From assembly GCF_044336245.1 (NCBI RefSeq), contig NZ_CP172346.1:1550001-1614000 (forward strand): a stretch of DNA of 64,000 nt, read 5' to 3'. Position numbers and translations under genes: made by a program. The stretch is from Schlesneria sphaerica. GTDB lineage: Bacteria > Planctomycetota > Planctomycetia > Planctomycetales > Planctomycetaceae. Shown here piece after piece: positions 8,538 to 16,573 of this stretch. Below the pieces are notes generated by a model. It made no database searches and was not told the origin of the DNA. It was given only the letters and a program-made list of their open reading frames with translations. Each line of letters begins with the position of its first letter. The stretch's first letter is position 1.

Positions 8538-9038
8538 CTAGGTCGCGCCAGCCGATGTGGCGACTTCGTGAGCATCGGAAATAAACTGATGACCTCCCGG
8601 CCGAACGGTGAGGACCGGACAAGGGGCAACCCGAACCAGTTTTTCTGCGACTGACCCCATGAGTAAATGAGAAAGTCCAGAGAGCCCGTGAGTACCTGCG
8701 ACGATGAGGTCGATATCATGAGCTTTCGCATAGTTCACGATTTCGTCTACGGCGTAACCTGTCGTTACGCTCGTCACGACACGGCTTTCTTCTGGCCAGC
8801 TCGCGACCTCATCTGCAATCCGCTGTTCGGCGTGCCGGATCAGATCGGTGACGCCCGTTTCCGGCATCGTCCAGGATGTGGTCGCATCGGGGAATGGAAG
8901 GACGGGCGGGACCACCACGTGCAGAAGGTGTAATTCCGATCCCATCCGTTCAGCGAGCGCTAGCGCGTAGTGCTGGGCCTCAATTGCCGGTGCGCTGAAA
9001 TCCGTCGGAAACAGGATCTTGTGAATTGAAACTTGCAT
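8538..9038 (-). CDS. Universal stress protein (UspA family), ATP-binding type
   Basis: A 166-residue single-domain UspA-fold protein. It starts with the family pattern IHKILFPTDFSAPA and ends with the nucleotide-binding loop GTHGLSGLSHLLMGSVAEKL, which fits the G-2x-G-9x-G(S/T) motif of ATP-binding members. The closing CPVLTVR strand is also typical. These proteins form dimers in the cytoplasm and support survival under stress. The start is supported by a very strong GAGGAGG site. The gene stands alone, with large gaps on both sides and a hairpin after it, so it is probably monocistronic. Confidence 0.92.
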   Translation of the reverse strand: MQVSIHKILFPTDFSAPAIEAQHYALALAERMGSELHLLHVVVPPVLPFPDATTSWTMPETGVTDLIRHAEQRIADEVASWPEESRVVTSVTTGYAVDEIVNYAKAHDIDLIVAGTHGLSGLSHLLMGSVAEKLVRVAPCPVLTVRPGGHQFISDAHEVATSAGAT

Positions 9039-9496
9039 GGTGCCTCCTCCTCAAATGAACCGATCATCGGATCTCGTCAAACGACTAACTTCAATGAAGC
9101 AAGACTCGGTCAGCAGACAGTAGAGCACGATCGATGCCGAACAATCAATTAAATAGTTCGATTCGGGAAGAAAGCCTTGTTCGCTGAAATCCGTGCGTCA
9201 GCAACGCGTCTCGCGAACACTCAAGACTCGACGCTGAACAGCACTGCAGAAGTCCTTGCGGGCTTGTGATTAATGTCGCGACACGAAAAGTCGTTTCGAT
9301 CGGAGAGGGTCCGGTAGACGGAAATCCGCCGATTCCGGAAATCCCGTTCGACGAGTGGTCAAAAGGGATGCAGCTGACCGACCTCAGACCAGCTCCCTAT
9401 CTGATAGCCTGCACGAGGCCCCTCAAAATTTTCTGGGTCCTGCCGTGAGAGAAATCAGAAAGTAACCCCGTTCCGATTCCAGACTGCGATCAGAAA
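9039..9496. other. Intergenic region between the usp and fliR genes, no gene seen
   Basis: This 458-base stretch should hold the promoter of the uspA-like gene and the end of the fliR transcript. No confident promoter, terminator or coding frame was identified. The 60-codon open frame at 9266-9448 on the plus strand starts with GTG and has no recognisable features. Confidence 0.45.
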
Positions 9497-10429
9497 TTAC
9501 AACAACGAGGTCGTCGCAGCGACGATGACTTCCGGAATGGCTGTCAGGGTCAAGGCCAGCATGACCAGCCCCAGTGTTCCCCGAATCAGGTAAAGTGAAC
9601 GACTCAGGGGTAACTGCGAATTGCGGCTGCAAATGGCCAGCGTCAAATCGACCAGCAGCATGGTCGCGGCAAGTGGAATGCCAATCCGGATACCCAGCAC
9701 CACGGATTGTTGAATGAGTTCGATGATCGTTTCGACAGGCTGCTCCGTCCAGAAGGGGGCACCCGGCGGGAGACTTGCGAACGAATCAATCAAAGACTTC
9801 AGCGCGAGTGCCTGCCCGTTGAGTGGCTCGAGCAGGACGAATGCCACGATTCCCATCAGCATGCTGATCTGGCCACAGGCGGAATCGTCGCCAGAAATTT
9901 CTGGATTGAACGTGCGTGCGAGCCCAAGTCCGCTGTAGCGGTCCAGCCATTCCCCACCGAGCTTCAGTCCCAGAAAAATGATCAGGATTCCCGTGCCGAG
10001 CAATGTCCCCACTGCAATTTCACTGAACAGGATCACCCCCCAATCGGTGCCACCAGTTTTCGCCTCGGACGAGTCAGCAGTTCCCACGGGGCTCTGTCTG
10101 GAAGACAGATCGAAAAGTCGCGTATCCCGCATGGCGCCGTCTTGATTTTGAACGATCAGCGAGGAAAGCAAAGCTCTGCCGACCTCTGGGGCACCGTGTC
10201 TCGACCACGCAAGGGGCGCGATGACGCACGTCAGAATCATGACCAGACCGAGGCGGACGGGAAGTGGGAACTTCACTGACATCAACCAGGGCGAAATCAC
10301 AAAGACCCCGGACAGACGGACCAGAACCAGCAGGCTGACGAGTCCGTTCTCGAGACCACCTGTCACCAGGTACTCGAAAACCAGTCGCCCCCAGGGGTCG
10401 TCGGTCAGTTGAGTAAGAATGGAGTTCAT
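9497..10429 (-). CDS. fliR: Flagellar biosynthetic protein FliR
   Basis: A 310-residue polytopic membrane protein of the FliR/SctT (Bac_export_1) family, part of the core export gate of the flagellar type III system in the inner membrane. Supporting features are the N-terminal hydrophobic LVLVRLSGVFVISPW segment, the conserved KFPLPVRLGL stretch, about six membrane segments and ISRNSQLPLSR-like cytosolic turns near the C-terminus. It is somewhat longer than typical FliR because of a hydrophilic insertion at about residues 95-125. Its ATG overlaps the fliQ stop by four bases (ATGA). Non-flagellar type III SctT is unlikely, but no other flagellar genes lie beyond this cluster. Confidence 0.9.
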   Translation of the reverse strand: MNSILTQLTDDPWGRLVFEYLVTGGLENGLVSLLVLVRLSGVFVISPWLMSVKFPLPVRLGLVMILTCVIAPLAWSRHGAPEVGRALLSSLIVQNQDGAMRDTRLFDLSSRQSPVGTADSSEAKTGGTDWGVILFSEIAVGTLLGTGILIIFLGLKLGGEWLDRYSGLGLARTFNPEISGDDSACGQISMLMGIVAFVLLEPLNGQALALKSLIDSFASLPPGAPFWTEQPVETIIELIQQSVVLGIRIGIPLAATMLLVDLTLAICSRNSQLPLSRSLYLIRGTLGLVMLALTLTAIPEVIVAATTSLL

Positions 10430-10692
10430 AAGTGCTGAGGGATGGAACGAATGAGATCCGTCGCGTACTCAGCAAGCCGGCTGAGACCCCACGGGAGCAG
10501 GTAAAGAATCGCCAGAGAGATCACTGTCACTTTGGGGACAAACGTCAGCGAGTGATCATGGAGCTGCGTCATCGACTGCATCATGCCGATCACCAGCGCA
10601 ATCCCCAGGGCCGCCAGTAATACCGGCCCCCCCAGCAACAGCACTTCAAGCAGCATTGACTGACACAGGCTGACTGCCGATTCGGTCTCCAT
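10426..10692 (-). CDS. fliQ: Flagellar biosynthetic protein FliQ
   Basis: An 88-residue protein with the two-helix hairpin of the FliQ/SctS (Bac_export_3) family: a first membrane segment at about residues 15-36 (LLGGPVLLAALGIALVIGMMQ), the conserved MTQLHDHSLTFVPK turn and a second segment at 50-70. FliQ packs around FliP and FliR in the export gate. It starts three bases after the fliP stop and overlaps fliR, so all three are very likely translated from one message. Confidence 0.93.
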   Translation of the reverse strand: METESAVSLCQSMLLEVLLLGGPVLLAALGIALVIGMMQSMTQLHDHSLTFVPKVTVISLAILYLLPWGLSRLAEYATDLIRSIPQHL

Positions 10693-10695
10693 GGA

Positions 10696-12183
10696 TTACG
10701 CTGCCCCCACGCTTTCGAGCAGCATCCCTACGGTCAGGAACCATCCGTCAATCATCACGAACAACAACAGTTTGAAGGGTAACGACACCATCGAAGGAGG
10801 CATCATGGTGAGTCCCAGGCTTGTCAGCACCATTGCGACCACCAGATCGATGACGAGAAACGGCAAGAACAACTGAAACCCAATCAGAAATCCCACCTTT
10901 AATTCACTCAAGAGATACGCGGGTGCCAGCACCGAAAAGGGAACGTCATCGTAGCTTTGGGGTTCTTCCCATGACTGACCGTCATCCGTAGCGGACCGCT
11001 GGTAATCCAGTAGCATCCAGACCGAGTCCCCATTGTTCGCCCTTTCGATCTGCTGGCTCATGAAGGCCCGCACAGGAGCGATTGTGCGTGTCAGCGCCGT
11101 CGTTTCATCGATCGAAGTCTCGCCATTCGCCGGGTTGGTATACGGTCGAATCCCTTCCTCGTAACACTTCTGCCAGACCGGGGACATCACGAGAAATGTT
11201 AGGAACAGGCAGATCGCAGCGAGAACCTGGTTGGGGGGCCCCTGCTGTGTCCCCAATGCTTGCCGCAAGAGTCCGAGCGACACGGTAAATCGGACGTAGC
11301 AGGTTGTCATCATGAGGATCGAAGGGGCAAGACTGAAGACCGTCATCAGCGCGAGCATCTTAAGCGACAGCCCCATCTGCTGAGGGGAGACCCACTGCTG
11401 CGGGTCGAGTTGAAAGGGAGTCACATTCTCGCTTTTCACGACCTCCACGGGACGGTCGACATCTTTGACCGCCAGCCGTGCGGGTGCTTGCGCTTGAGCG
11501 CGTCTGTTCGGTCCCGAGGGGCGAGGTGACTGCGCTTCCGCGCGAGAACACACGAATAACCCCAGCGCCGCGACCAGCAGCATTGCCCGTTTCGCGATGG
11601 TGCTCGGACGGGCAGAAAATCCCTTCAAAGAAGCCTTCGCTGAGTCGAAAGAAGTGTCTTCGGACGGTTTTCCCAGGCAGCTTTCTGTTAATTTCCGGAC
11701 CTCATCCGGGTCGTTGATTTCGGAAAGGGTACGAGCGCCCTCCGGTCCCACTCCGAGCAGCAGAATGCGTGATCCGCAGCGCACCATGTGTACGGCGACG
11801 CGAGGTTCCAGCATTCGGCGACCCAACACCTCAAATGCCTCAACGGGCAGCGACTGTGTCGTGCGCAGCCCGTAACGCTTCAGCCCTCGCCCGATGACAA
11901 CAATCGCACCAACCACCAGCGTCAGTGAAACCAGGGTACTCCACAGGTGGTTCGCTGACGGGGCGGTTTTGCCTCGCAGCGTTTCTGCCGGTTCGTTGGC
12001 CACTCGCCGCGGTGGCAAGGGAACACTCCGTTTCCCGCTCGCTTGGGATGCGGGAGCTGACTCGTCCCCCAAAGCCGCTGACACCAGGACCAGACAGGAC
12101 AGAGCGCAGACCAGCCAGGAACGTGGCATCCCCTCCCGTCGCCGCAACAGCGGTTTCCGAAGCGTTTCAGAATCCCACATCAT
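10696..12183 (-). CDS. FliO-FliP fusion, flagellar export gate protein
   Basis: One uninterrupted 495-codon frame. Residues 20-40 form a signal-like segment and 80-98 a membrane segment. Residues 110-170 resemble the FliO cytosolic domain (VEAFEVLGRRMLEPRVAVHM). Residues 198-217 are a second signal peptide (KRAMLLVAALGLFVCSRAEA, then Q). Residues 265-495 are a complete FliP, with APSILMMTTCYVRFTVSLGL and the closing MMPPSMVSLPFKLLLFVMIDGW. FliP forms the pentameric pore of the export gate, and FliO is its assembly factor. The start follows AGGGGCGG. An in-frame ATG at 11583 precedes the inner signal peptide but has no good ribosome site. The segment order suggests a precursor cut by signal peptidase; this is inference. 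Confidence 0.88.
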   Translation of the reverse strand: MMWDSETLRKPLLRRREGMPRSWLVCALSCLVLVSAALGDESAPASQASGKRSVPLPPRRVANEPAETLRGKTAPSANHLWSTLVSLTLVVGAIVVIGRGLKRYGLRTTQSLPVEAFEVLGRRMLEPRVAVHMVRCGSRILLLGVGPEGARTLSEINDPDEVRKLTESCLGKPSEDTSFDSAKASLKGFSARPSTIAKRAMLLVAALGLFVCSRAEAQSPRPSGPNRRAQAQAPARLAVKDVDRPVEVVKSENVTPFQLDPQQWVSPQQMGLSLKMLALMTVFSLAPSILMMTTCYVRFTVSLGLLRQALGTQQGPPNQVLAAICLFLTFLVMSPVWQKCYEEGIRPYTNPANGETSIDETTALTRTIAPVRAFMSQQIERANNGDSVWMLLDYQRSATDDGQSWEEPQSYDDVPFSVLAPAYLLSELKVGFLIGFQLFLPFLVIDLVVAMVLTSLGLTMMPPSMVSLPFKLLLFVMIDGWFLTVGMLLESVGAA

Positions 12184-12704
12184 CCGCCCCTGTCATTGAA
12201 GGGGTCGAAGTTGTCAGAAGCAGGAACAGCAGCGACAGACCGAACGGGTCACGATGCCGCACGACAAATCCTGAATTCCACTTCCCCGACTCAAAGTCGC
12301 ATTCTGGTTCCGGCAAAATCCGCCGAAACTGATCGCGTGGAATAACCGGGATTGGAAAATCGGACAAGATCAGGATTCAGCAAACGTCATCCCTCCAGTC
12401 CGACGTAACTCGGACAAAACACAGTTGATCAGGTTCTTTGAATCCCCCCTTTCTCCGTTGTACCCCAAATTTCTCCTGGCCCTTAAGCGAAGTCATGCGG
12501 TTCGCAAAAATGACGCAGCAACCCGCAATCTCGACAGGGTGTCCCCCTTGCCTCAAGCAGGTCCCTGACGGATTCTTATTCGAGTGCGAGCAGCAATTCG
12601 CTTCGACTGAGATTCTCGGTATAAGAAAGTGACATGACGTGGCGCGTTGGCTGAGCCGAGGATGGGAAGCGTTGTCGGAAACCTCATTCCAGTGATGAAG
12701 TCTT
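12184..12704. other. Divergent intergenic region, no convincing gene
   Basis: These 521 bases lie between the flagellar operon (leftward) and a GNAT gene (rightward) and should hold both promoters. No strong consensus promoter was recognised. A TTG-started frame (12367 to 12167, 66 codons) overlaps the fliO-fliP start, but it lacks a ribosome site and a recognisable family. Confidence 0.4.
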
Positions 12705-13271
12705 ATGGCGGACCAGCAGTTTTTCAAACGCTACCGGATGGAAATCAACTTCGAGCAGACTCCGCTTCCTCCTGCGAAGTTACCGGTCGGGTATCACTGG
12801 CGAGAATGGCGACAAACGGATGTCGAGCGACACGCTCTCACCAAGTTTCGCAGCTTTCGCGATGAAGTGGATTCTGAGGTCTTTGCCTGTCTGGGTGAAT
12901 ATTATGGCTGCCTCAGACTGATGTCGGACATTGCCAGCCAGGAAACATTCCTTTCGCGGGCCACCTGGCTCGTAGAGTGGTCAGACGGCGACCATCTTCC
13001 CCAGGACTGTGGAACAATTCAGGGGATCGGACTGACCGACCACTCCGGATCCATCCAGAACATTGGTGTGGTCCCCGAACATCGGGGCTTTGGCCTCGGA
13101 CGTGCCCTCGTCCTGAAATCTCTCAGTGGCTTTGCCGAAGCGGGTATGAAACGCGTCGTACTGGAAGTGACGGCCAATAACGTCGTTGCCGTAGGACTTT
13201 ACCAAAGCCTTGGATTTCGGGTTCTTCGCACCATGTACCGCGTGGTTCCGATTGAAGCGTCGATTCACTGA
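12705..13271 (+). CDS. GNAT family N-acetyltransferase
   Basis: A 188-residue GNAT protein. The acetyl-CoA binding motif is IGVVPEHRGFGLGRALVLK (about residues 125-143, Q/RxxGxG/A type), followed by LEVTANNVVAVGLYQSLGF, the usual motif B with its bulged helix. The substrate is unknown; such enzymes acetylate amines of small molecules or protein N-termini. The N-terminal 60 residues carry no signal sequence. The gene is monocistronic by appearance, with a promoter-like element for the next gene directly after its stop codon. Confidence 0.87.
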   Translation: MADQQFFKRYRMEINFEQTPLPPAKLPVGYHWREWRQTDVERHALTKFRSFRDEVDSEVFACLGEYYGCLRLMSDIASQETFLSRATWLVEWSDGDHLPQDCGTIQGIGLTDHSGSIQNIGVVPEHRGFGLGRALVLKSLSGFAEAGMKRVVLEVTANNVVAVGLYQSLGFRVLRTMYRVVPIEASIH

Positions 13272-13309
13272 TCGAAAACTCAACGGCTTCGGTAAAACGA
13301 AACACCGCA

Positions 13310-13339
13310 GTGACACGCATCGGCAAAGTTTGTTATGAT
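13310..13339 (+). promoter_or_regulatory. Putative extended -10 promoter for the solitary DUF1501 gene
   Basis: GTGACA (five of six matches to the -35 consensus, 13310-13315) is followed after 18 bases by TATGAT (five of six, 13334-13339). The latter is preceded by TGT, giving an extended -10 element. It begins 38 bases after the GNAT stop codon and lies about 210 bases upstream of the DUF1501 start. This is the best promoter match seen in the window. Confidence 0.5.
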
Positions 13340-13552
13340 GCCACAACCTGTTGGTGTGCACTGGCTCATTAACACGGGGTCCGTCACGGTCATCCTGAGC
13401 CGTTGATGATGCTTACAGAGCCGGATGTGCAAACGGAAACGGCAGACCGACAGGGCGCCAATGGTCTGCGACGTAGAACTGCGATGAACAACTCACCGTC
13501 CGTCAGCCATCTCGCTGTCTGGCGGGGAGTCCATTTGTGAGAGATTCTCGGC

Positions 13553-15025
13553 ATGATACCCAGTCACGTTACTCCCCTGGATCGAGGTCGACGGTCACTT
13601 CTTCAGGCTGGCTCGATCGGATTACTCGGCCTTGGAATGAACCACGTTTCGGCACTGCGTGGTGGCGAGATCGTGTCCCGAGACCTCACCACGATGCCGC
13701 TACCGGGTGGAAAGGCCAAGTCTGTCATTTTCGTATTTCTGTCGGGAGGGTTGTCACAGCACGACAGCTTTGATCCCAAGCCAGCCGCCCCCGCCGACAT
13801 TCGCGGTGAATTCTCGCCCATTCACTGCCGTACACCGGGCATTCAGATTTGCGAACATTTGCCGATGCTCGCCGGATGCAGTCATCTCTGGAGTCAAATC
13901 CGATCGCTAACCACGCCCCATAACGAACACTCGCAAGGGCACACGTCCATCCTCACGGGACGAACACCCATGCCACTGGGGTACGATCCATCGAAGCCCC
14001 AGTCATCCGACTGGCCTTCGATCGCTTCCGTGGTCGGAGCGGCCACGCAGAGCCGAAACAACAATCTACCGCCCGCAGTGGTCTTACCCGAACGGCTGAT
14101 TCATAACTCAGGACGTGCCCTGCCCGGCCAGTATGGCGGACAGATGGGAAGCCGCCGTGATCCCTGGTTCATAGAAGCCTCACCCTACAACCCGAAGTCG
14201 TATGGAGCCTATCCCGAATACGAATTCCATTTTGTCAGGGGGCGTGAATCGAATCCGAAGCTCACTTTTCAGTCACCGAACCTGAACCTGCCGGAAGGTC
14301 TCAACCGGGGCCGTTTGTCTGACCGGAACCACCTGCTGGGAATCCTCGATCGCCAGCGCAGCGACCTCGAACGGGCAGCGGCAACTGAATCATTCGACCG
14401 GCATCGTGAAGCGGCCATTTCGCTGCTCACCGATGCCAGCGTGCAGCGTGCGTTCGACGTGCATCGCGCCGACCCTCAGGTGCTCGATCGTTATGGACGC
14501 AACTCGTTTGGATGGTCGCTGCTGATGGCTCGGCAACTGGTTCAGTCGGGCGTTAATCTCGTTCAGGTCAATCTCGGTAACAATGAGTCGTGGGACACCC
14601 ATGACAACAACTTTGTGCTGTTGAAGGATTGCCTTCTTCCGCCTACTGATAAAGCGGTTTCAGCGCTGCTCGAGGACCTGCACTCGTTAGGGATGCTTGA
14701 TGAGACACTGGTTGTGATGCTCGGGGAAATGGGCCGCACTCCCAAAGTTCAATCGCAAAATCGCAGTCCGGGTGCGAAAGCAGGTCGAGACCACTGGGGA
14801 GCGGTCCAGACCGTCTTCGTTGCGGGCGGAGGTATCACAGGGGGTCAGATCGTCGGAGCATCCGACAAGAACGGAGCCTACCCCGTCAGTGAACCCCGGA
14901 CGCCTGAGAATCTGGCCGCGACGATTTACCATGCACTGGGAATCCCCGACACAGCCGTCTGGAAAGACGACCTGGATCGGCCGCATAACATTTACTACGG
15001 CGATCCAATTCGATTTTCCGCCTGA
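13553..15025 (+). CDS. DUF1501 domain protein, solitary
   Basis: A 490-residue DUF1501 protein with a twin-arginine-like signal near the start (RGRRSLLQAGSIGLLGLGM). Family motifs are VIFVFLSGGLSQHDSFDPKP, TTPHNEHSQGHTSILTGR, NNESWDTHDNNFVLLKD and the histidine motif GRDHWGAVQTVFVAGGG. It should be exported and belongs to the sulfatase/alkaline-phosphatase-like clan; the substrate is unknown. Unlike the copy at 731-2131 it has no adjacent PSD1 partner. It shares only family-level motifs with that copy, so it is not a recent duplication. It ends 24 bases from the convergent GDPD gene. Confidence 0.9.
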   Translation: MIPSHVTPLDRGRRSLLQAGSIGLLGLGMNHVSALRGGEIVSRDLTTMPLPGGKAKSVIFVFLSGGLSQHDSFDPKPAAPADIRGEFSPIHCRTPGIQICEHLPMLAGCSHLWSQIRSLTTPHNEHSQGHTSILTGRTPMPLGYDPSKPQSSDWPSIASVVGAATQSRNNNLPPAVVLPERLIHNSGRALPGQYGGQMGSRRDPWFIEASPYNPKSYGAYPEYEFHFVRGRESNPKLTFQSPNLNLPEGLNRGRLSDRNHLLGILDRQRSDLERAAATESFDRHREAAISLLTDASVQRAFDVHRADPQVLDRYGRNSFGWSLLMARQLVQSGVNLVQVNLGNNESWDTHDNNFVLLKDCLLPPTDKAVSALLEDLHSLGMLDETLVVMLGEMGRTPKVQSQNRSPGAKAGRDHWGAVQTVFVAGGGITGGQIVGASDKNGAYPVSEPRTPENLAATIYHALGIPDTAVWKDDLDRPHNIYYGDPIRFSA

Positions 15026-15049
15026 TCCGACTTCGGCCGTGGCTCCTTC

Positions 15050-15865
15050 TCAGTTCTTCTGCAGGTTCAGTTCCTGCCGCAGATACGCGGGTCGGTCCGT
15101 CGTGATCGAGTCGACCCCCAGTTTCTGGAAGTGAAGTGCATCCGCAGGCGCGTTCACGGTCCAGACATGAAAGCTTAGCTTGCGATCACGAAGCTGCTTG
15201 ACGAAGTCGTCATTCAGCCGATCCCTATTCGCCTGCAGATCGATTCCCTGCGTCTGAATTTCGGCTGCGGTCTGCAGGATGGATTCGAGAGACGGCTCCG
15301 AAACCTTCGTCTCCTTGTTCTGACGGAAGCCGACGAGCCAGTAGGCCTGGATTTCCGGAATCTGCCGACGGGTCTCTGCGATGACCTGTTGATTGAAGCT
15401 GATGACCACTGTCTGCTCGGGGCTCAGTCCAGACTGCTTCAAGACGGGTAACAGAAAGGGAACAATCTCAGGACCGCATTTGACTTCGATATAAATTTGC
15501 TTACCAGGAGGAATCGTGGCGAGGACTTCTGACAATGTCGGAATCTTCTCACCGGTAAAACGGGGATCCTTCCACCGTCCCACATCCAGCTTGCGCAGCA
15601 CATCGAACGTCGACATGGAAACGATGTAGTCCTCGCCGCTGGTGCGCTTGGTCTTGTCATCATGGATGCAGACGATCTGCTGATCCTGCGTCAGATAGAA
15701 ATCCCCCTCGATCGCATCGGCACCTTGTTCCCAGGCCAGCTGAAACGCAGCCAACGTATTCTCTGGAGCATCATGTGATGCCCCGCGATGGGCGACGATC
15801 CGTTGAGCTTCAACCGAAGATGCGGTCATGACGATCAGTCCACACACAATTAGCTTCAAGTCCAT
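15050..15865 (-). CDS. Exported glycerophosphodiester phosphodiesterase
   Basis: A 271-residue protein with a signal peptide (residues 1-20, ending SSVEA) and a complete GDPD TIM barrel. The catalytic motif is VAHRGASHDAPENTLAAF at residues 24-41; the EGDFYLTQDQQIVCIHDDKT segment supplies the metal-binding E/D pair and the second histidine; KQIYIEVKCG and the closing VWTVNAPADALHFQKLGVDSI are also diagnostic. It should hydrolyse glycerophosphodiesters to glycerol-3-phosphate and an alcohol, outside the cytoplasm, to recover phosphate or lipid head groups. No transporter for the products lies nearby. Confidence 0.92.
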   Translation of the reverse strand: MDLKLIVCGLIVMTASSVEAQRIVAHRGASHDAPENTLAAFQLAWEQGADAIEGDFYLTQDQQIVCIHDDKTKRTSGEDYIVSMSTFDVLRKLDVGRWKDPRFTGEKIPTLSEVLATIPPGKQIYIEVKCGPEIVPFLLPVLKQSGLSPEQTVVISFNQQVIAETRRQIPEIQAYWLVGFRQNKETKVSEPSLESILQTAAEIQTQGIDLQANRDRLNDDFVKQLRDRKLSFHVWTVNAPADALHFQKLGVDSITTDRPAYLRQELNLQKN

Positions 15866-15974
15866 TCGAGTTCTCGCTGTTAGATCTTCGTGGTTGCTAT
15901 CCCATTCGCTGATGCTGTGCTGAAGTGGCTGTTTTATCAGCTATGACCGGGAGCGTCATCTGACCGCGTTCCTC

Positions 15975-15995
15975 GGGGGTCCTCAGAGAACCCCC
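15975..15995 (-). terminator. Strong hairpin downstream of the mnmE-GNAT genes
   Basis: Nine paired bases (GGGGGTTCT with AGGACCCCC on the minus strand, one G-U pair) close on a three-base loop, nine bases past the stop of the leftward GNAT gene. No T-tract follows, so this is a likely but unproven end of the operon. Confidence 0.4.
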
Positions 15996-16003
15996 TGTCT
16001 GAT

Positions 16004-16570
16004 TCAGGATCGCGCGAAGTCGCTGCGCGAAATTCGGTACAGGACATGACGCGACAGCGGATGGTCAGGTGCCAGGATCGGATGAGCGAAGTCGTGCTCC
16101 TGCAAATGGGTCATCCCAATCTTTTCCATCACTCGACGCGAGCGCAGATTGTGCGGGACGGTGAAAGAGTAAATTTCATTCAGTCCCGCAGCGTGAAACG
16201 CAAATTCCAGTGAGGCTTTGGCCGCCTCCGGGGCGTAACCATTCCCCCAGTAACGGGAGTCGATTCGCCAGCCGACTTCCACGCAAGGAGTAAACCAGGC
16301 CTGCCATGTCGGATATTTGAGTCCCACATACCCGATGAACTCGGCAGTCCCGGGAACTTCGACGGCCCACAGTCCGAATCCGTGCTCATCGAAATGCTCA
16401 CAGATCCGCCGCATGGACTCGTCACTTTCCTCTCGTGTCAACAGACTCGGGAAACACTCCATCACCTTCGGATCGGCATTCATCTGGGCGAAAAGTGGTC
16501 CATCCGATTCACGCCACCGACGCAGCAGCAGGCGGTCCGTTTTGATTTCCTGAGGCAGATCTTCCGTCAC
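16004..16570 (-). CDS. GNAT acetyltransferase, RimJ/RimL type
   Basis: A 188-residue GNAT protein of the Acetyltransf_3 (RimJ/RimL/SpeG-like) group. It opens with the pattern IKTDRLLLRRWRESDGPLFA and contains VEVGWRIDSRYWGNGYAPEAA, the acetyl-CoA loop, and NLRSRRVMEKIGM near the C-terminus. Such enzymes acetylate protein N-termini, antibiotics or polyamines; the substrate cannot be told. It starts with GTG three bases after the mnmE stop codon, so it is almost certainly co-transcribed with mnmE. Confidence 0.88.
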   Translation of the reverse strand: MTEDLPQEIKTDRLLLRRWRESDGPLFAQMNADPKVMECFPSLLTREESDESMRRICEHFDEHGFGLWAVEVPGTAEFIGYVGLKYPTWQAWFTPCVEVGWRIDSRYWGNGYAPEAAKASLEFAFHAAGLNEIYSFTVPHNLRSRRVMEKIGMTHLQEHDFAHPILAPDHPLSRHVLYRISRSDFARS

Positions 16571-16573
16571 TCG

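Noticed and set aside
12167..12367. 66-codon TTG-started frame overlapping the fliO-fliP start
   Set aside because: No ribosome site and no family; the fliO-fliP start has its own good AGGGG site.
13406..13540. 44-codon frame between the promoter-like element and the solitary DUF1501 gene
   Set aside because: No convincing ribosome site or recognisable features; it is better read as leader sequence.
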